The translations under genes were made by a program, and so were the position numbers. From Turbatrix aceti (taxonomy: Eukaryota > Nematoda > Chromadorea > Rhabditida > Panagrolaimidae), in NCBI GenBank assembly GCA_963969345.1, contig OZ017769.1:10605725-10669724 (forward strand): DNA of 64,000 bases, given 5' to 3'. Of the stretch, positions 34,031-48,540 are shown piece after piece; position 1 is the first letter of the stretch, and each line of letters starts with the position of its first letter. A model generated the notes under the pieces. That model did not search any database, was not told the DNA's origin, and worked only from the letters and a program-made list of their open reading frames with translations.

Positions 34031-37000
34031 ATGGCCGCTGCCCCGCCCCACGCCCCGCACAACAACCACTACCTCGTCGACCGGGGAGGAGGCGAGCCAG
34101 CGTCGTCCCGCCTCTACAACCATCACCAGCACCGAAACAGCAGTCGGGATTCGGATTCTCTGGCCAATACCATTGGTGGAGCACAGTTTCAAGCGCCAAC
34201 TGGACCACAACCAGCCGGTGCACCTGCTTCCCCATCGCCTTCGGTTATCTATTCGTCCTCGTCTTCTCTCTATCGCTCGGGTCAGTCTAGCCCCGCCTAC
34301 CAGCAACCGACCCCGCCCTACGTTCCCCCGACCCACAAACATTCAATCCAGCAACACAAAAGACTCCCAACCCCGCCGAGGTCTGTGACCCCGACTTCGA
34401 CATCCAATCACAACTTGCTTGGTCTCCCCGATACTTCCTTCGGCGGCCCACAGCGGCTGAGAAGAAACAGCACAACGGCACTCCACAGCGGCATGCTACC
34501 CCCGGCTTCGCCGTCGGCACTGCTTGGGGGATTCAGCAGCATGGGTTCTGGAAACTTTTTGGATCCTAATTTTCGACGAAGACTACCGGCAGTGCCTGGA
34601 AGGCTCAGTGGCTCGCCGGTGTCCTTCAGAAGAGCCAGCTCGCCCAGAATGCTGCCTACTCCTCCACCTGTCTCAGGTGAGTTGAGTTTTTTTTGGAGGC
34701 AGAAGGACATTTTGCGAGGGGTTTTTTTGAAACGCGAGTGTTCATTTTTTTAATGTCTTGTTGACTTTTTACCAGGAAAAAAAACTACTGGACTGGAAGG
34801 AACAAAAACCCTTGTTAGACTGCTTTTTGGTCAAAAATTGTTTTTTTGGAATTTGGAATTTTTTGTTTCACTTGTTTCAAGTTTTTTACCGCTTCACTTA
34901 ACTTTAGTTTTTTTTCGTGGTTTCAATGATGTCAATTGATCGTTTTTTTTCAAAAGATAAATTTACAACAATTTGGCGATAAAAAAATCATTTTTTTTTA
35001 GTTCTTTGAATTTTTAACCTGAAAACGTTTTTTTAGACGCTTCTTTTTTTAACACAAGAAAATTGTTTTTGTTTGTTCAAAGTTGTTTTTTTGCGTGTTT
35101 TGAAAACTACACGGTGAAAAAAATAGAAAAAGCATTTTTTTAATAGGATTAGCTCGTATCTCTTTCATTTACTACGTAACGGCGAATTTTCTGATAATTT
35201 TTCCAGCGCTAATCTTTCATTTTTCTGATTTGGAAATGTGAAAAAAGCCGGATCTTTTTTTTTCTGAGGATTTTGGTATTTCATTTGTTACCACAAATTT
35301 TGCCAGTGTATTTTTGTCATCATCCTGTTCTCGTTTTTGCTCTTGGTATTATCAGTTTGGCGAAATTGCCGTCATAGTGTTCGTAATATTTTTAAGAGTA
35401 ATGATAGCTCTGTGGGATATATTTATTTTAAGGAGGTAGAATCTTACCTAAAGGTTGACAAAAAAAGAGTAGGTCAAAATAAAATAAAATACACAATAAT
35501 TTGTGATTTTCATCTTCTTTTTTTGCTGTTTGAGTGGTTTACGTCACGATGCTTGTTACATACGCGTGGTCGATGGGTGGGTAATATAATAATAATGGGA
35601 TGAACAGGAAGTAAGTGACGGCAGATGAATTAGACAAAGGGGGGAAGAAATTATGTATCTTGACGCGGCTTTTTTTGACTCGTTGTTGACCAGCTGCGCG
35701 CAGCAGAGAAAGTGTGTACTTACTTACCTACGTTTACGTATTTATTTTTTGCTAATCACAGATTTTTGAATGAGTGACGGAAGCCAGATTAAACCCTACG
35801 GGGGCATGAGAGGGCACCAGAACAAAGAAGACGACAAAAATGCGAAGGATTTGAATTACGGTAACCAAAGACCTGCCAGAATAAAAATAAATTAGCATCA
35901 CAACCTCGAATTTGTCTTTGCTGACGGGAAATAGAATAAAACATTTATGGCTCCGTCAGACGCATACAGGTAAATTTATCCAAATTTTACGATCATTTGG
36001 TAATTTGAGAACAAATTCCTTTTTTTCCAACGCGCTATTTTTTTACGTCTGGTGTGTGTTTGGATTTCAAAAGGAACAGCAAGGAGTTTGACAGGTTGTT
36101 TAGGGAACAAACAGAACGAACGCGTAATAACAAACTGCTCTTTTGAAATTTTTTTTGGCAAAAAATAAATATTTGAAAAAAAAAGTTGTGGTTTCCCTGG
36201 ACCAAGGAACTCTTTTTTTGATAGTTTTGACGACTGGACTGAAACTGATGTAAGTATAGAAGATTAGATTAGTTTTATATGACAAACAAATTGTCTGCTA
36301 AATATATATGAGGAAAAAATTGTGCCGAGGAAGTATGTATGAATTTAGGTGTTGTCAAATTTTATCAAAGTAAAAAAATTAGAAATTTGTTTTTTTGTGA
36401 AAAAAAATTTTTGCAGGCGTTTTTTATTTATTGTGTCATAAGAAGGAAGAAGATAAATTTATAATTTAAAAAAAACAAGTGGATATAAAAAGGTTTTGAT
36501 ATCAGCGTTTGCAGACGTTGAAAGTTAAAAAAAACTGTCCCTTATTTTTTTTACCAAAACCGCAAAAATTATTTGCCATTTTTTACAATTTTATAAAAAT
36601 ATTTTTTATATTTTTATATCTAACGCAAAAAATAACGTTTACATTGTTCACTTCCTTTTTTGTATTGTCTGTCAAAAAATGCCGAGAAATGCACAAGTCA
36701 TTTGGTCTGAGGACAAAGAACGCTCCGGCGACAGAAAAAAATTATTAAGCGGTAAAATTTTGAAAAACACACAATATTTTGAAGTTCCAATTCGGTGTTT
36801 GCCGGTCATTAATTTGCTTCCAGTCTGGCATGGCACGAGACGTGCTGAGGGATGGCATTTGTGCTAAATAAGCTTCATAAAACCTCGGAAAAGTTTTTAT
36901 GGCAAGCTGGATGACAGATAACGACCTTTTCAGGATCAAACCCTCCGTCTCCGCACTTTTCATCCGGAAGCCCATCTCCTCCGTCTTCCGCAGCCCTTAT

Positions 37001-40000
37001 CGAGCGTCGACCCTCTCGCCGACTGCCCAAGGAACCCCCGACACCACCTGTGCTCCCACCATCGCCCCTCGTGTTTCCATCACCTCTGCCAAACTCCCCG
37101 TCGAGAAACGTCTTCTCACCGCCTCTCCAGAGACACAACAGACACGCGTACCTTCCGCCGACCCCACCTGAGTACAACACAGCGGTCAGTCCTCCGTCGA
37201 GTTCACGTGACGCGTCACCGTCACCGATGCCGAATTCAAGACAGCAGTCGCAGTCACCGTCCATCTCGCCACGAGAGCATAATCAGTTGGGTGCCTATCA
37301 TGGACCGCATAGGGGAGGCGTGCAGGCTACGGTAGCGAGAACAAGAAAGTTCAGCGATGTGAGGGATATTGCACCCAACGGATCTATGGCCAGTGTTCTG
37401 GAACAACAGCATATTCTAAGGCAGGAGTTCACCCAGAGACCGGATTCACAGACCGCGATGGCGCATTCAGTTAGCGATCATTCGTCGCTTATTTCACCGT
37501 CTATGGAACAGGTTGGTTGCAGGGAAATTGATGAGAGGGATTTTTTTATTTTCCTGATTTGACTAATTTTCGACATTTTTTTAATTTTTTTGAGAATTTT
37601 TTAACTTTGCAAATTTTACAATACTATTCATTTTCTACTTTTTTTCCGCTTCTTTCTTATTTTTTTCATGTTCTTTCTTCTATTTTACCATCGATTTTTT
37701 TATTTGCTTTTTCCTTTCATCGTTTTTTTTATTTTGAAATAGTTTTTTGTGTTCAATCAAAATCTCAAACTCAATCTTTATTTGCTACGTGAACGTCTGC
37801 GTTCTGCGTGGGTAGGATAATCTCCGATAAGATCAGGATAAGTGCCAAAAAATGAAAGCCAGAAGATTCTATAACCATTTGTTTTTTTGTTTTTGTTCAC
37901 TTGTCTGTAGTGCCTTGTCTGACTTTAGTAGGTGTGTCATAAGATGCTTTCGTTCTCAATGTCTTTCTTCTCACAACCATGAATCGTCTGTTAGTCATCA
38001 TCCTATTATGTGTGTGTGTGTGTGTGAATGTGTGTTTGCCGACGATAACGATAAATTATTATCTAGCCAAGGGGATAAGCAGCAGCCCGTAAAAGGGATT
38101 TTTGAGAGAAATACAAAATCTTGCCAGGGGGCGTCAGAATAGTCAGCCCTGACTGACTCATGGCTGACTATGTAGCTAATGCCAAAATGATCTGTGCCAA
38201 GTTTTTAAATGCAAAATATTTTTTAACCTTAACTGAGGCAATTTAGAGTGAAAAAATGCATTTTTTTATTTCTAAAAGTCTCGTGGTAATATTATGGATT
38301 TTGAAAATACATAACAGGATTAAAAGTAAATTAATTGTTCACTGATTAAAAAGTATTTAGAGGGATTAGATAGAAATTTTTTGTCTGGTAAATAAGTCTC
38401 TGTGAAAAAAGTTTACAGACAATACAAAAACAAAAAAGCTGATTTTTACTTTTTTATTTATTATTTTAACTATTTTTTTTATTTTGGAATTTTAAAGAAG
38501 TCAAAAAGCATTAAGATTACGAAATTTAGTGATCTACTTTTTTTTGTATCCATGACACAAATTTTCTTCTTAAATTTAATGTTGTCGGTTATTTATTGGA
38601 TTTAGAAGGAAGCAAAAAAGTCATCAGTTTTTTTATGGGTGGTCTTGGTATTTTTTCGGTCTGAATTCTTTGCAAAGTGAAAAAAACAGCATTCGATTAC
38701 GCCGGTGCATGCGAATGTGGTTAGAATTGGTAACGCGATAAATAAAAAGTTGGGGCCAACTACTTCGACAACTTCTGGTACATTTTTTTATTTGGTTATC
38801 CGAGACATTTCAAATTGGGTTAAAGAATGGGTTAAAGTAGATAAAAGCGAGTACATACGTTATCTACACATTTTGTGTGAGATCTCGGGGGTTTTTTGGG
38901 GGTAATTGATTTTGTTGGGTGCAGGAAGAAAGTGGAAGTGAGGGGAGATGGAATTTAAAAAGAGATAAAAAAATGCAAAAAAATTTTAAGTTGTTTTCGG
39001 GAAAAAAAAAATGTTTTTACACTTTTCATAGTTTTTTAAAAAAAATATGAAAAAATTTTAAAAAAGTTCAAATTTTGTCTTTATGTTTAAAAAATACTTT
39101 CCTCTAATTTCCGCTAATCTAGAAGAAACGTGATGTTCTCTTTAAAAAAACTAACTTGCTTCCTCATCATCATCACTGCGCCTGCCCAGAAAACGCAACA
39201 TGGCTTCGTTATCAACGAATAAAAAAAGAGCAGTCAGTTGCATCACAGTGGCATCAGCATGAGCTCAAAGATGAAACGATGAAATAAATGAAATGAACGC
39301 AAAAAAAACGGAAGACACGAAACGTTGGTCAGATGACTGGTGCCGCGCGTTGTCGTCGTTGGCATGTCCACAGTGCCGTGGTGGTCGTCGAAGAAGAATA
39401 TAGTTGATGCTTGCTTTTCAATGATTGTGCCACTTGACGCAGCCTTAGTTGGCCTTTATTGCGTCGTGTCATCATCATTAATCTTTTCGTTTTATTTTTT
39501 TACATTCAAAAATAGTATTAGAAATTTTAGAATTTTTTGGGGATTTTTAGAATTTTGAAACAATGGAGTAGAACAAAGGTGAACAGCAGTTTTTTAAATA
39601 TGAACATGAACTTATGTTTAGTGCAAATCGTGTTCGCGCACAAACACCAACTTTCAGCTCTATGATCTTTGATTTTGATTTTTGATTGGTGCCTAGAATT
39701 GAAGCGTACCGCTCACGTGAAGTTTGTTAATACTGGCAACGCATAAATTTGTATTAAAATTTTTTTAATGAATGAAGAAGTCGGCGAAAAAAGTTTCATT
39801 TTGAATGCTAAAATTATTTTTTTTACCGTATTCGCTTTAAAAACGTTTTGGCATTTTGTTTGCATTTTTTGAACGTTTGTTTCAAAATATTTTTTTTATG
39901 CTTTCCCTAATAATTTTTACACCAGCCATTTGTTATATCAACTTTTTCCATTACGATCTTATGAATTTCCAAGAAAAATATATTTCAAGGCTCACGCCGT

Positions 40001-43000
40001 AGCGTGTTTCTGCTTTCAGTCCTTCTGCAATACTTTTTTAGTTTCTACGGGCCTACATGAATTGTTTGGGAGTTTATTTATTAGTCTATACCAAGAACGA
40101 TGGGTTGGGTTGCGTGAAGAGACGAGAATGGGATAGAAAATAAGAACATAAGTACACTTTTATGATGTATACTGGGAGCTGAGACTAAGTTTCAGGAAAT
40201 TGTCTGGCTTCCTGTAGTTTGATGGGGAGATTGGGGTTATGGTGGGTTTTTTGGTCAGGCGATGGAAGTTGGATGAAACTTGGTTTTTGATTTTAATACG
40301 GTAAAAAGTGAAGGAAACGGGGTTAAAGAAGCTAATAGAAATTTTTGCGTGAGGAGAAAAATTAGTTTGTTGTAAGTGAGGTAATTGAAATGTGTGAAGT
40401 AACGCATCTGTTGTACGGTAATGATAACCTGTTGAGAAGAAAAGTGGTTTTTAAGGTTCTGGGATCAAAGACGCAACATCTGTTTTCTGAATATTGGAAA
40501 TAGGAGGCTCAAACTTTAAAAAACAAAGCTTTTCATCATCGACAGATGAGGCAACCTTATAAGGCTTGGGTATCAGTTTGTTCAAAAACAAGCCTGTAGA
40601 ATAAAAAAGTCATTTTTCGTGGTTGGCGTTGACGCTTTTTGATTTTCGGACCTTGTAAATAATTTGCGGTCCTTTTGCAGTCCCATAATTTTTGTCCAAG
40701 ATTCCAAGATGCAAGAAAAACTTATTTTATTCTGCAAAAAAAGATTCCTTTTTAAACATAAATGATGCCATTAGGCGTGTGCATGGTATTTAATTTCCAG
40801 CGTCCGTTGGCATCCTTTCCCGCAAAATTTATATTTATCATCATGCGCAAGGATAGGAATGACGAACTTTATTGCTCTATATTTGCCAGGAAAAGTGCCT
40901 TCTTGTATGCTAATCATCTGCGTGCAATTTTAGCTCCAAAACTGTTTTTTTGCAATGGCTGACATTTGCTGAAAGAAGGAGGAGGGGTCGAAAAAGGATT
41001 GATGATGATGATAGATGAGATGGATACGAACCAGGCGGTACATTGGTGTTCTGCTTTTTTGTTTATTTGGGGTCGGGAGTCGTAATTATGATGATGAAGA
41101 TGTTGGAGGAAAATGAAGAGATGAGTTCTTTTAATGCAAGTCGAACAGTTTTTAGGTTTTTTAGAATTTTTTTTAGAAAGTATTCAAAAAATTGTGCTTG
41201 TGTTTATTTACAATGTGTTATCTTGTTTCTGGCTGTCTTGCCAACTGGACAGGCAGGCTGGCTATTTTTGCGTTTGATGTTTTTCGGGGATTAAGTGCAA
41301 CCCTTTTGATGTATGGAGTTAAGGGCCACGGACTGCTAGGGCAGACAGTGAGTATAGTTCATTGTTCAGAACAGCCATTCGTTGCAGATGTTTATTTTTC
41401 GAGATCTTATTTTTTTTTCGCAAAACACAAAAAAATCGCACACGAAGTACTGTATTTTTTATGCATTAGAACTATATTAGGCAAACTGATGCCAGAAAAC
41501 AATTGATTAACAGCCTAATCGCCTGTCTTTGTCGTTTATTTTGCGAACAACAGAGCATTTATTGCAGAGGCGGTCGGGGATTTATTTGTTTGCCTGTTTG
41601 CCTGTTTGTTGTATTGTTTTTTTTTTGAAAAAAACAAAAAACAAAACAAGGCCGAGGATTAAAGAAAATTTTTGGAATACAAATGTGTTTCCAAAATTTT
41701 ATTAGTACTTGTAAATTTTTTTCCAAGTTCAAATCTATTTTAGATCATTTTTTTGCATAAAAAAGGCAAAAATAGCGCCACTTGAAAAAAAAATTGCGTA
41801 GTTCTTTTTTTTCCTTTTTTTTTAAAATGTCATGTACCAGATTCCAGAATAGAATGAATGTGTGCATCAACACTTGTCCATGACACCCAGGCCCGGGTGC
41901 GGGGTGTGGTGCGCCAGTGCCAAAGCTGACTACTAATATTAGCCTGGGTGCAGTAGCTGCAGGAGACAAGTGCTTGTATTCTTCATGAATGAGTTCTACG
42001 AGCTATGAATGAATGAATGACGCATCGCAAAAATAAATCTGGCTTTTTTTGGGGTGCAAAAGCCAGCTTTTATCTTCTTAATTTTTGATTATGAGACAAA
42101 AAATGAGGGGGCTACTAGATGGGTTTTTTGCGTCCGTGACGACGTTTGATCAATTAGGACAAACAAAAAAAGAGATACTGGTTTACATAATTTATGAGGT
42201 ACTCCCCCCAGGCGGGCTGGGCGGGTGTGGTCTTTTACTAAAGTTTGTCAACCAACTCATGGGTAAATGAATGAATGACCTGACAAGCCATAATTGCTCC
42301 GAAAGCGGAGGAGGAGGCGGCAGCCCCAAAAAAGACGCAGTCGAATTGTAATTAGAACTTTTTTCCTGGTTTATGTACGTTCATCAAAGACTGGCAGCCG
42401 GCCGGAGATGACGCCATGCTGACATGTCTATTATATCCTGGATGTGTGGGAGAGTTAAAAATTGATATCATCATGTACATATTTACACCATTTTTTATTT
42501 ATGTACGAGCTACTGGGTTTTGCTTTTTTCTACTTTTTCCAAAAAAGGAGTTTCCTCTTTCATCGTCTCGTTCGTCCCTTTTTTTGGAAAGCATGTGGAT
42601 TGTCTTATTTTAGATCTTTTTGCACTGGTGTTCACACGAAGGTGACTAGCTATTTGTTAAATTTAAAAGAATTTGCAGTTTGAAGTTTGTAACGACCTTT
42701 GTTTTTACTTTTTTCTATGAAATGTATCTAGTCTATACTTTTTGTGTTCGTGTAATCCGTTTTGAGTGAGAAACAGAAAAAAGTGTAATTCTTGAATTCC
42801 AGTAACTCAAGAAAAACTCACTCACATCAGACGTGTTCATGTCATATTCATGATGATGAATTTATTAATTTGTGGAAATAAATATTTTTTCAAAAGCTTG
42901 TATTTTTTCACTTTTTTGCACCAATTTTTAATAATGTTTTGTCTGAAATACAAAAAAAAATGACATAAACACCAGATTGGCGTTGTTATTGACAGTAATT

Positions 43001-46000
43001 TTCAAATGCTTCATTAAAAATTACAATATGTATTCATTGCGCGCAGCATCAGCGTCACGTGTTCGTTTCATCTATAGTTGATTGTTGGTTGACGTGGATA
43101 ATACGAGGAAAAGTTAGAACCTTATCATAGAAACTCAGGAATAATTGGAATAATACTTTTTGGCGCTATTTTGTTACTTTAGAATAAGCAGGCTAAAGCG
43201 AAGTAACACTTTTTGTCGTTATTTTGTTGTTTTTGGATTTGTAGGCTGGGAAGATGTAACGGTTTTTTTCACTGTTGTGTTACTTTTTAGGGTGCTTTTT
43301 TTGCTGCATAACAATTTTTGAACGCTATTCTGTTACATTTTAGGCAGTGTGTTTTGACAAAAACCTTTTATCTGTTCGCGTGTCACGTGTTTTCAGAACG
43401 GATTGTCGCGTGCCTTTTTTTGCTTGACGAGTTGATGAGTGTTATTGCAATTGGCTGACTGGCCAGGAGGAAGGGTAAAATGAACGGAACGCTTTTTACA
43501 TGCATGTGTTTGCATGCTCTGGTCCGTCATGGCCACAGGACGGGCTTACATCCTTCGACCTCCCACTTGTAGTTCTGCTTGCTGGTGTGTTAATTGACTG
43601 ACTGACTGATTAGAAATTACCCTTCCTTCGTAAAAAAAAAATACTTCAATGATGCCGTCTATTGCTCCAGACTTGTCTGTTCTGATACGTTTTTTTTACA
43701 TTTTTTTCTCTTTTTTTGATGCTAGGAGCAAAAAAAGCAACTGTTTTTTGATTTTTCAAAAAAAAAATTTTGATGATGTTAAAAAACCTGTTTTTTTATC
43801 CGTTTTTTAGTCAAGAAAAAACGTACCCAATTTGTTTTCTTTTTTGTTTTTGCGTTGTACCAGATTGGGTGCATCAGGAAATCCGTTTAAGTGCATGCAT
43901 TGTCTTACGTCAGGCAAACAGAATCAATTCTAATGCTGTTTATCGCCCCAACATCAGGCTCTGTTTTTTATGTTATTTTTACAGATTTTGTATTTATTTA
44001 GTTTTTTGAACACCAAGCTGATAGAGAACAAAGTTCTATTTGGAACAGAAAATGTGCGTGTGTGTGTGTCCGCGAAAAACAGACGCGCGCACAAAAACGA
44101 ATCTAAATCCCTGGCACAACATTAGAATTTTTTATCTTCATGTATTACAGACATATGCACCAAGTACACGCTTTCTTATCATTAGCTGCTAAGAAGACAC
44201 GTACACATAGTGTGCCACGGCATGCCAAGTTGTTTTTCTGTCATGAATATTATTTTTTTAAATGAACATTTTTTAAAAGATTTTTTTGAGGAATAAAATA
44301 TAGGGTCTAAAAAATTTTGTTCCTTTTTGCTTTTTCAATCTTCGGCCGCACGAATAATGCGCTAATTACCCTTCAAGCCGGACAGAAATTTGGGAGGGTT
44401 TTTTTCGTGTTCAATCAGTTTTGAAAAAAAAAGTAGAAAACGGAAGTAATAAAAAACGCCTTTCAATTTTAGAGAACAAAAACTTGCATTTAATCATATA
44501 TTTCAAGTGTTTTAAAAACCTTAAAAGGTGGTTGTTTGAGGGTGATAACTTGCGCATAAACATGCCATGGCATGGAATACGTATGACGACGACGACGCAT
44601 ACGTGAGATGAGCATGTTTGTTGATTCTTGTTTGCTTTTTTTCTTGCCTGCTGGTTAGTTGGTTGCTTGGTCATTGGATGGAGGATAGACTCTAGACTCT
44701 ATCCGATAGAGCCTATTTCCTTATTATGCATTTCTTGGCCTTTTTTCTGGGCAGTTGTTTTTGAAGTCAAAAAAATACGGTATACGGATTTTTACGGTGG
44801 GTAGTGCAGAAAATGTATCTAACAATCGGTTATGGTACAAATTTTTATGTAGTGTTTTGAAAATTTGTTAAAGAAAGAATTGAAAAAAAACGTGTTTTGG
44901 AATTTTTTGGTTGAAATACCATTTTTTTCTTTTAAAAAATAAAGTTTTGAAATTCTTTTTTTTTAAGAAATTTTTTTCGGTTTAAAGTTTTTCTGAATTT
45001 TTTTTGACACACGACAATCCGTAGCATTTGAAGCACACTGTCGACATTAATAGTCCCATTCCCAAAACCTACTTATTGCTCAATACTACTTATTGCTCAA
45101 GACAGTAATTAATCCGATAGCTCCATTGAATCGTCATTTAGGCATAATAAAATTATTTCTGCTAAAAAAGGATCATTCTTAGAACGCTCTAAAAATGTAA
45201 TATTGGAAATCTTTTTATTACTTTTCATTACACTCACAGTTTTTTTAGGGTAGGCGGAGCAACAAAAGACGGTTATGGCCTTTTATTGTATAACATTTTT
45301 TATATCTATTTATCGTATTTTGTACAGGATACGGGATTAATGGAGTGGAGGATAGGATTTTGTCGTTCTCTTCTTTTTTTCTTGTCCTATGCTTTCTGTA
45401 ATACATAACAAATTGTTTATCGGCTTTTTCACGAAGATACAAATTTCAACGAAACAAGGATATGAGATTCTCATGTTTTTGAAATTAAATTTAAAAAAAT
45501 TATAGGAAATTAGATGTCAGTTTTGTATGTACATATTTCCTGTTCCGGGATTAAATAAATTTCATAAATGTTATTTTTGTGTGCCAAGTTATCTACAAAT
45601 TGTAGCCTTTGACGAGTTGTTTATGGAATGAATAATACCTCACTGGAGAATCTTCCAGATTTTCCGGCTGATAAGCTATCAACAACCGTACTAAGACCGT
45701 AGGTAGGGTAGACGGAGGGCGGGGGGAGGAGGCGAAAAACTGGATTGAAGGTAAATGCGTATTATATTTAGTGCATAAAGATTTTCTTTAACGTCATCTG
45801 GCATCACTGTGTACGCATGAACGCGCTCCACCCCCTCGTTTTTTGACTGACTTTAAGTGCCATGATTTGATGAGATGTTATCAATTCTTGTTTTTTTTTT
45901 CGCCTGCTTGTCCTTTGCTGTATTAACTGAGTGCACGTTTATTTGCCAGGGTAGTAAAAAAATTTTTTGTTATAAATTACATATATAACAAAAAAAATAC

Positions 46001-47856
46001 CAAAAAAAATTCACATGTCAAATTTTTGTTTGTTTTTACAGTCTGGTTGCCAATTTTTTTTCAAATTTTCATAAGCTTTTTGTTTGTCTTCTTTATATGC
46101 ACGTCAAATTTTGCAAGCAATTAGCAATTCAGTCTTCTTTTTTTTTGCTTGCACGCGTGGGAACGGGGGAATGGGGGTCCTCAATGGCTCCATTTACCTT
46201 CCAGCAAGGATTGACTAGTGTTTCTCTCCTGCCCTCTTTGGTGTGAGCCTGCAGCCCGCACTTGGGTGGCACATTGTGTTAGTGTGGTATAAATATGAAT
46301 TTCACTCGGGGTTTCAGAATCTTGTTTTTTACAAAAACCTCTATTTATGGTCTTTTTTCAGCTGAACTGTGGTAGCAGCAAATCTTCAAGCAGCGGCGAC
46401 GGTGACAATCCCTCCGTACACGGCCTCGATCCATCCCTCTACAAATCTCCCAACGAAGCACACTCTACCGACGGTGCATCCCCGGTTAACGGTCATTACG
46501 GTAGCAACGGAAGCATGACAACCGGTGGCGTCATGACGAATGGTTCTTCGGCAGCCAATGTCGCGGCAAACGGCGCCGCGGCCGGCAATTCGCCTTCTCA
46601 CACCGCTGCGAACGGCTTCATCACGCCTTCGGGGTCTTTTCCCGAAAACGAGCCCAGACCCAAGGGCTTGGGCCTCATCTACTGCTCACTCCAGCACTTT
46701 CCTGTCAGAAAGCGTCTCCGTGTGTCTGTTTTGAAGATCGAAGGCCTCGCTGGTGAGCTCAAGCCAGAACTCGAGATCCAGCCTTTCTGCAAGGTGAGCC
46801 TGCTCCCTGCGAGACACCACAAACAGCAGGTGTCCGTTGTCAAGCGCGGAAGAGACGCGGTTTTCAATCAGGAATTCTTCTTTGACAACGTTTCAACTGA
46901 GGAAATTGATGCCAGAATCCTGCAAATAGAAGTCTGCCATCAGGGCACGACCAAGCTTCAGAAGGACATGGCTATTGGGGACATGACAGTACCCCTGAAG
47001 GAGTTAACGCAACTGCATACCAAAAAAGAAGTCAGGATCGTCGAGGAACTCAAGCACGCTTGTACTACCAAGGTTTGTTTTTTGATCGGCATTTGAGGGG
47101 GTTATTTTGGTTGTTTTTTAGAAACTCGGCAAGCTGAGCATCACGACGTCCATCCAGAACAAAGTTTTGACGGTTAACATTATCAAGGTGGAAGACTTGC
47201 CCAAGTGGAGCATTATTGGGGCACCAGGTGTGTTTTTAGATTTTTTTAGATTTTTTCGTTTTGAATTTTTTTGTCATTTTTGATACAAAGAAAAAGTTCT
47301 TGAATTGTCAAAAAAAAGTTTACAATGATTTTTTCAAAATCTATTTTATTATTTCATCATTTTTTTCAGACGTATGTGTCCGCGTAAAAGTCTACCAAGA
47401 AACCGCGAAGGCCAAAGACCAAACGCAAATAAAGCATTCCCGTGTAATGAAAAGCACGTGTTCAGCTGTCTACAAGGAATCCATAGCTTTTCTCATCCAG
47501 TCAAAGGCTGAGGATCTTGAGAAGACTGTCGTTACCGTATCCGTCCACGATCAATCAAGGTACGATTTTTAGCTACAAAATTATATCTATTTTATATTTT
47601 TATGCAATGCTTTTCAATAAACAAAATTGTTATCATTAAAAAAATTCATACTGTATTTTTCAGAAGCGTAACCGGTGACGACTTCATCGGTGGCGTTGTG
47701 CTATCCCTCAACGCTCCCGAAAAGTCCGAAGCTGATATGTGGAAGAACACCATCGAACACATGGGCAAAGAGTACAAGGCAACCTTTCACCTGAAACCCT
47801 CCAATCAGACACCCGATGTTCGGGTATCGGAAACAAATTCTGATGACGAAAATTAA
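34031..47856 (+). CDS. Tandem-C2 protein, synaptotagmin-14/16/17-like
   Basis: Six exons, all GT-AG with matching phases: 34031-34676, 36934-37511, 46362-47072, 47122-47227, 47370-47559 and 47664-47856, giving 807 aa. Residues 1-408 are Pro/Ser-rich and disordered, with many PPTPP and PSP motifs suited to SH3/WW binding or phosphorylation. Residues about 409-520 are Ser/Asn/Gly-rich. C2A follows at about 520-645 (LGLIYCSL start, KVSLLPARHHK strand, PLKEL end) and C2B at about 648-790 (LGKLSI start, DDFIGGVVL, then a helix with MWKNTIEHMG). The acidic Ca2+ ligands of loops 1 and 3 are mostly missing in both domains (EIQPFCKV and VCHQGTT in C2A), so Ca2+-independent membrane or protein binding in trafficking is expected, as for synaptotagmins 14/16. 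No transmembrane segment is seen. Exon 3 starts after a TTTTTTCAG acceptor and an 8.85-kb intron. The start ATG is the first in frame; 5' exons may exist. Confidence 0.7.
34677..36933 (+). other. Intron 1 of the tandem-C2 gene
   Basis: 2257 bp, GTGAGT donor and TTTTCAG acceptor. T-rich, with no gene inside that I can support. Confidence 0.6.
37512..46361 (+). other. Intron 2 of the tandem-C2 gene (8.85 kb)
   Basis: GTTGGT donor, TTTTTTCAG acceptor. It contains a (TG)n run near 38010-38030, the GTTAC minisatellite at 43150-43345, several ATGA/TTCA-type short repeats (for example 42005-42020), and a GGCCCGGGTG-type GC-rich inverted repeat near 41885-41915. Open frames inside are short and low-complexity, and I found no nested gene. 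Confidence 0.6.
43150..43345. repeat. GTTAC/GTAAC minisatellite, locus 3
   Basis: Four imperfect units of about 50-55 bp inside intron 2 of the C2 gene. The first unit has the clearest form: GCGCTATTTTGTTACTTTAG, then GCAGGCTAAAGCGAAGTAAC. Confidence 0.65.
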
Positions 47857-48540
47857 TTAATTAAGCACAAAAAAAGAAAAACCCCCGCTGCCGATTGTTT
47901 TCGTAATTTTTTTCTTTTTTTGCATACGCATGGCTTCTGGCTACTGTAACTGCACGTACCATCTGCGATGGCTGCTTTTAAATTTTCCAAATCTGCACAA
48001 AAATTGTTTAAAAAATATTTTTTATCCATAATCCAAGCCAACAAGAAACAAAAGAAATTGTATCATACTCCGGTGTCACCGTTACATACTTCCTTCTACT
48101 GCATGTTTATAATTGTCATACAAATATATTGTTCTTTATGTATCTGTGGATTACAATTGTTGATGCTCACTTACCTGATTTGATCTCGTTGACATTTTTT
48201 ATGTATTTCATTTTACGTCTTTTTTTCTGCTGTTATCCATCCTTGATACCCTTTATGAACAAATCCATATTTATTTAATGACAAATCAGTCAAATTGTAA
48301 CTATAATAAAAAAATGATTTAAAAGTAGCCTTGCATTACAAAAAGGAAGAGGGGAGTTTGGAATACGTTAGTGATAAAGTTCGTGTCACTTTTATATATA
48401 TTTCTAAAAACTTTATTTTCTTATAATATTTTACTGATTGAGTCCGTTGACTTGAGTCGAAAAAGCGGTCAGAGGAGGGAGGTGTAGAGCAAAAAGTAAA
48501 TATGTATGTATCTGAAGTCTTCAAATTGGCACTGTGGTCT
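47857..48540. other. C2 gene 3' flank facing kinase copy 3 (convergent)
   Basis: 684 bp between two convergent stops. It begins with TTAATTAATTAAG, contains AT-rich 3' UTR-like sequence, and is duplicated at 56247-56925. No gene is seen. Confidence 0.5.
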
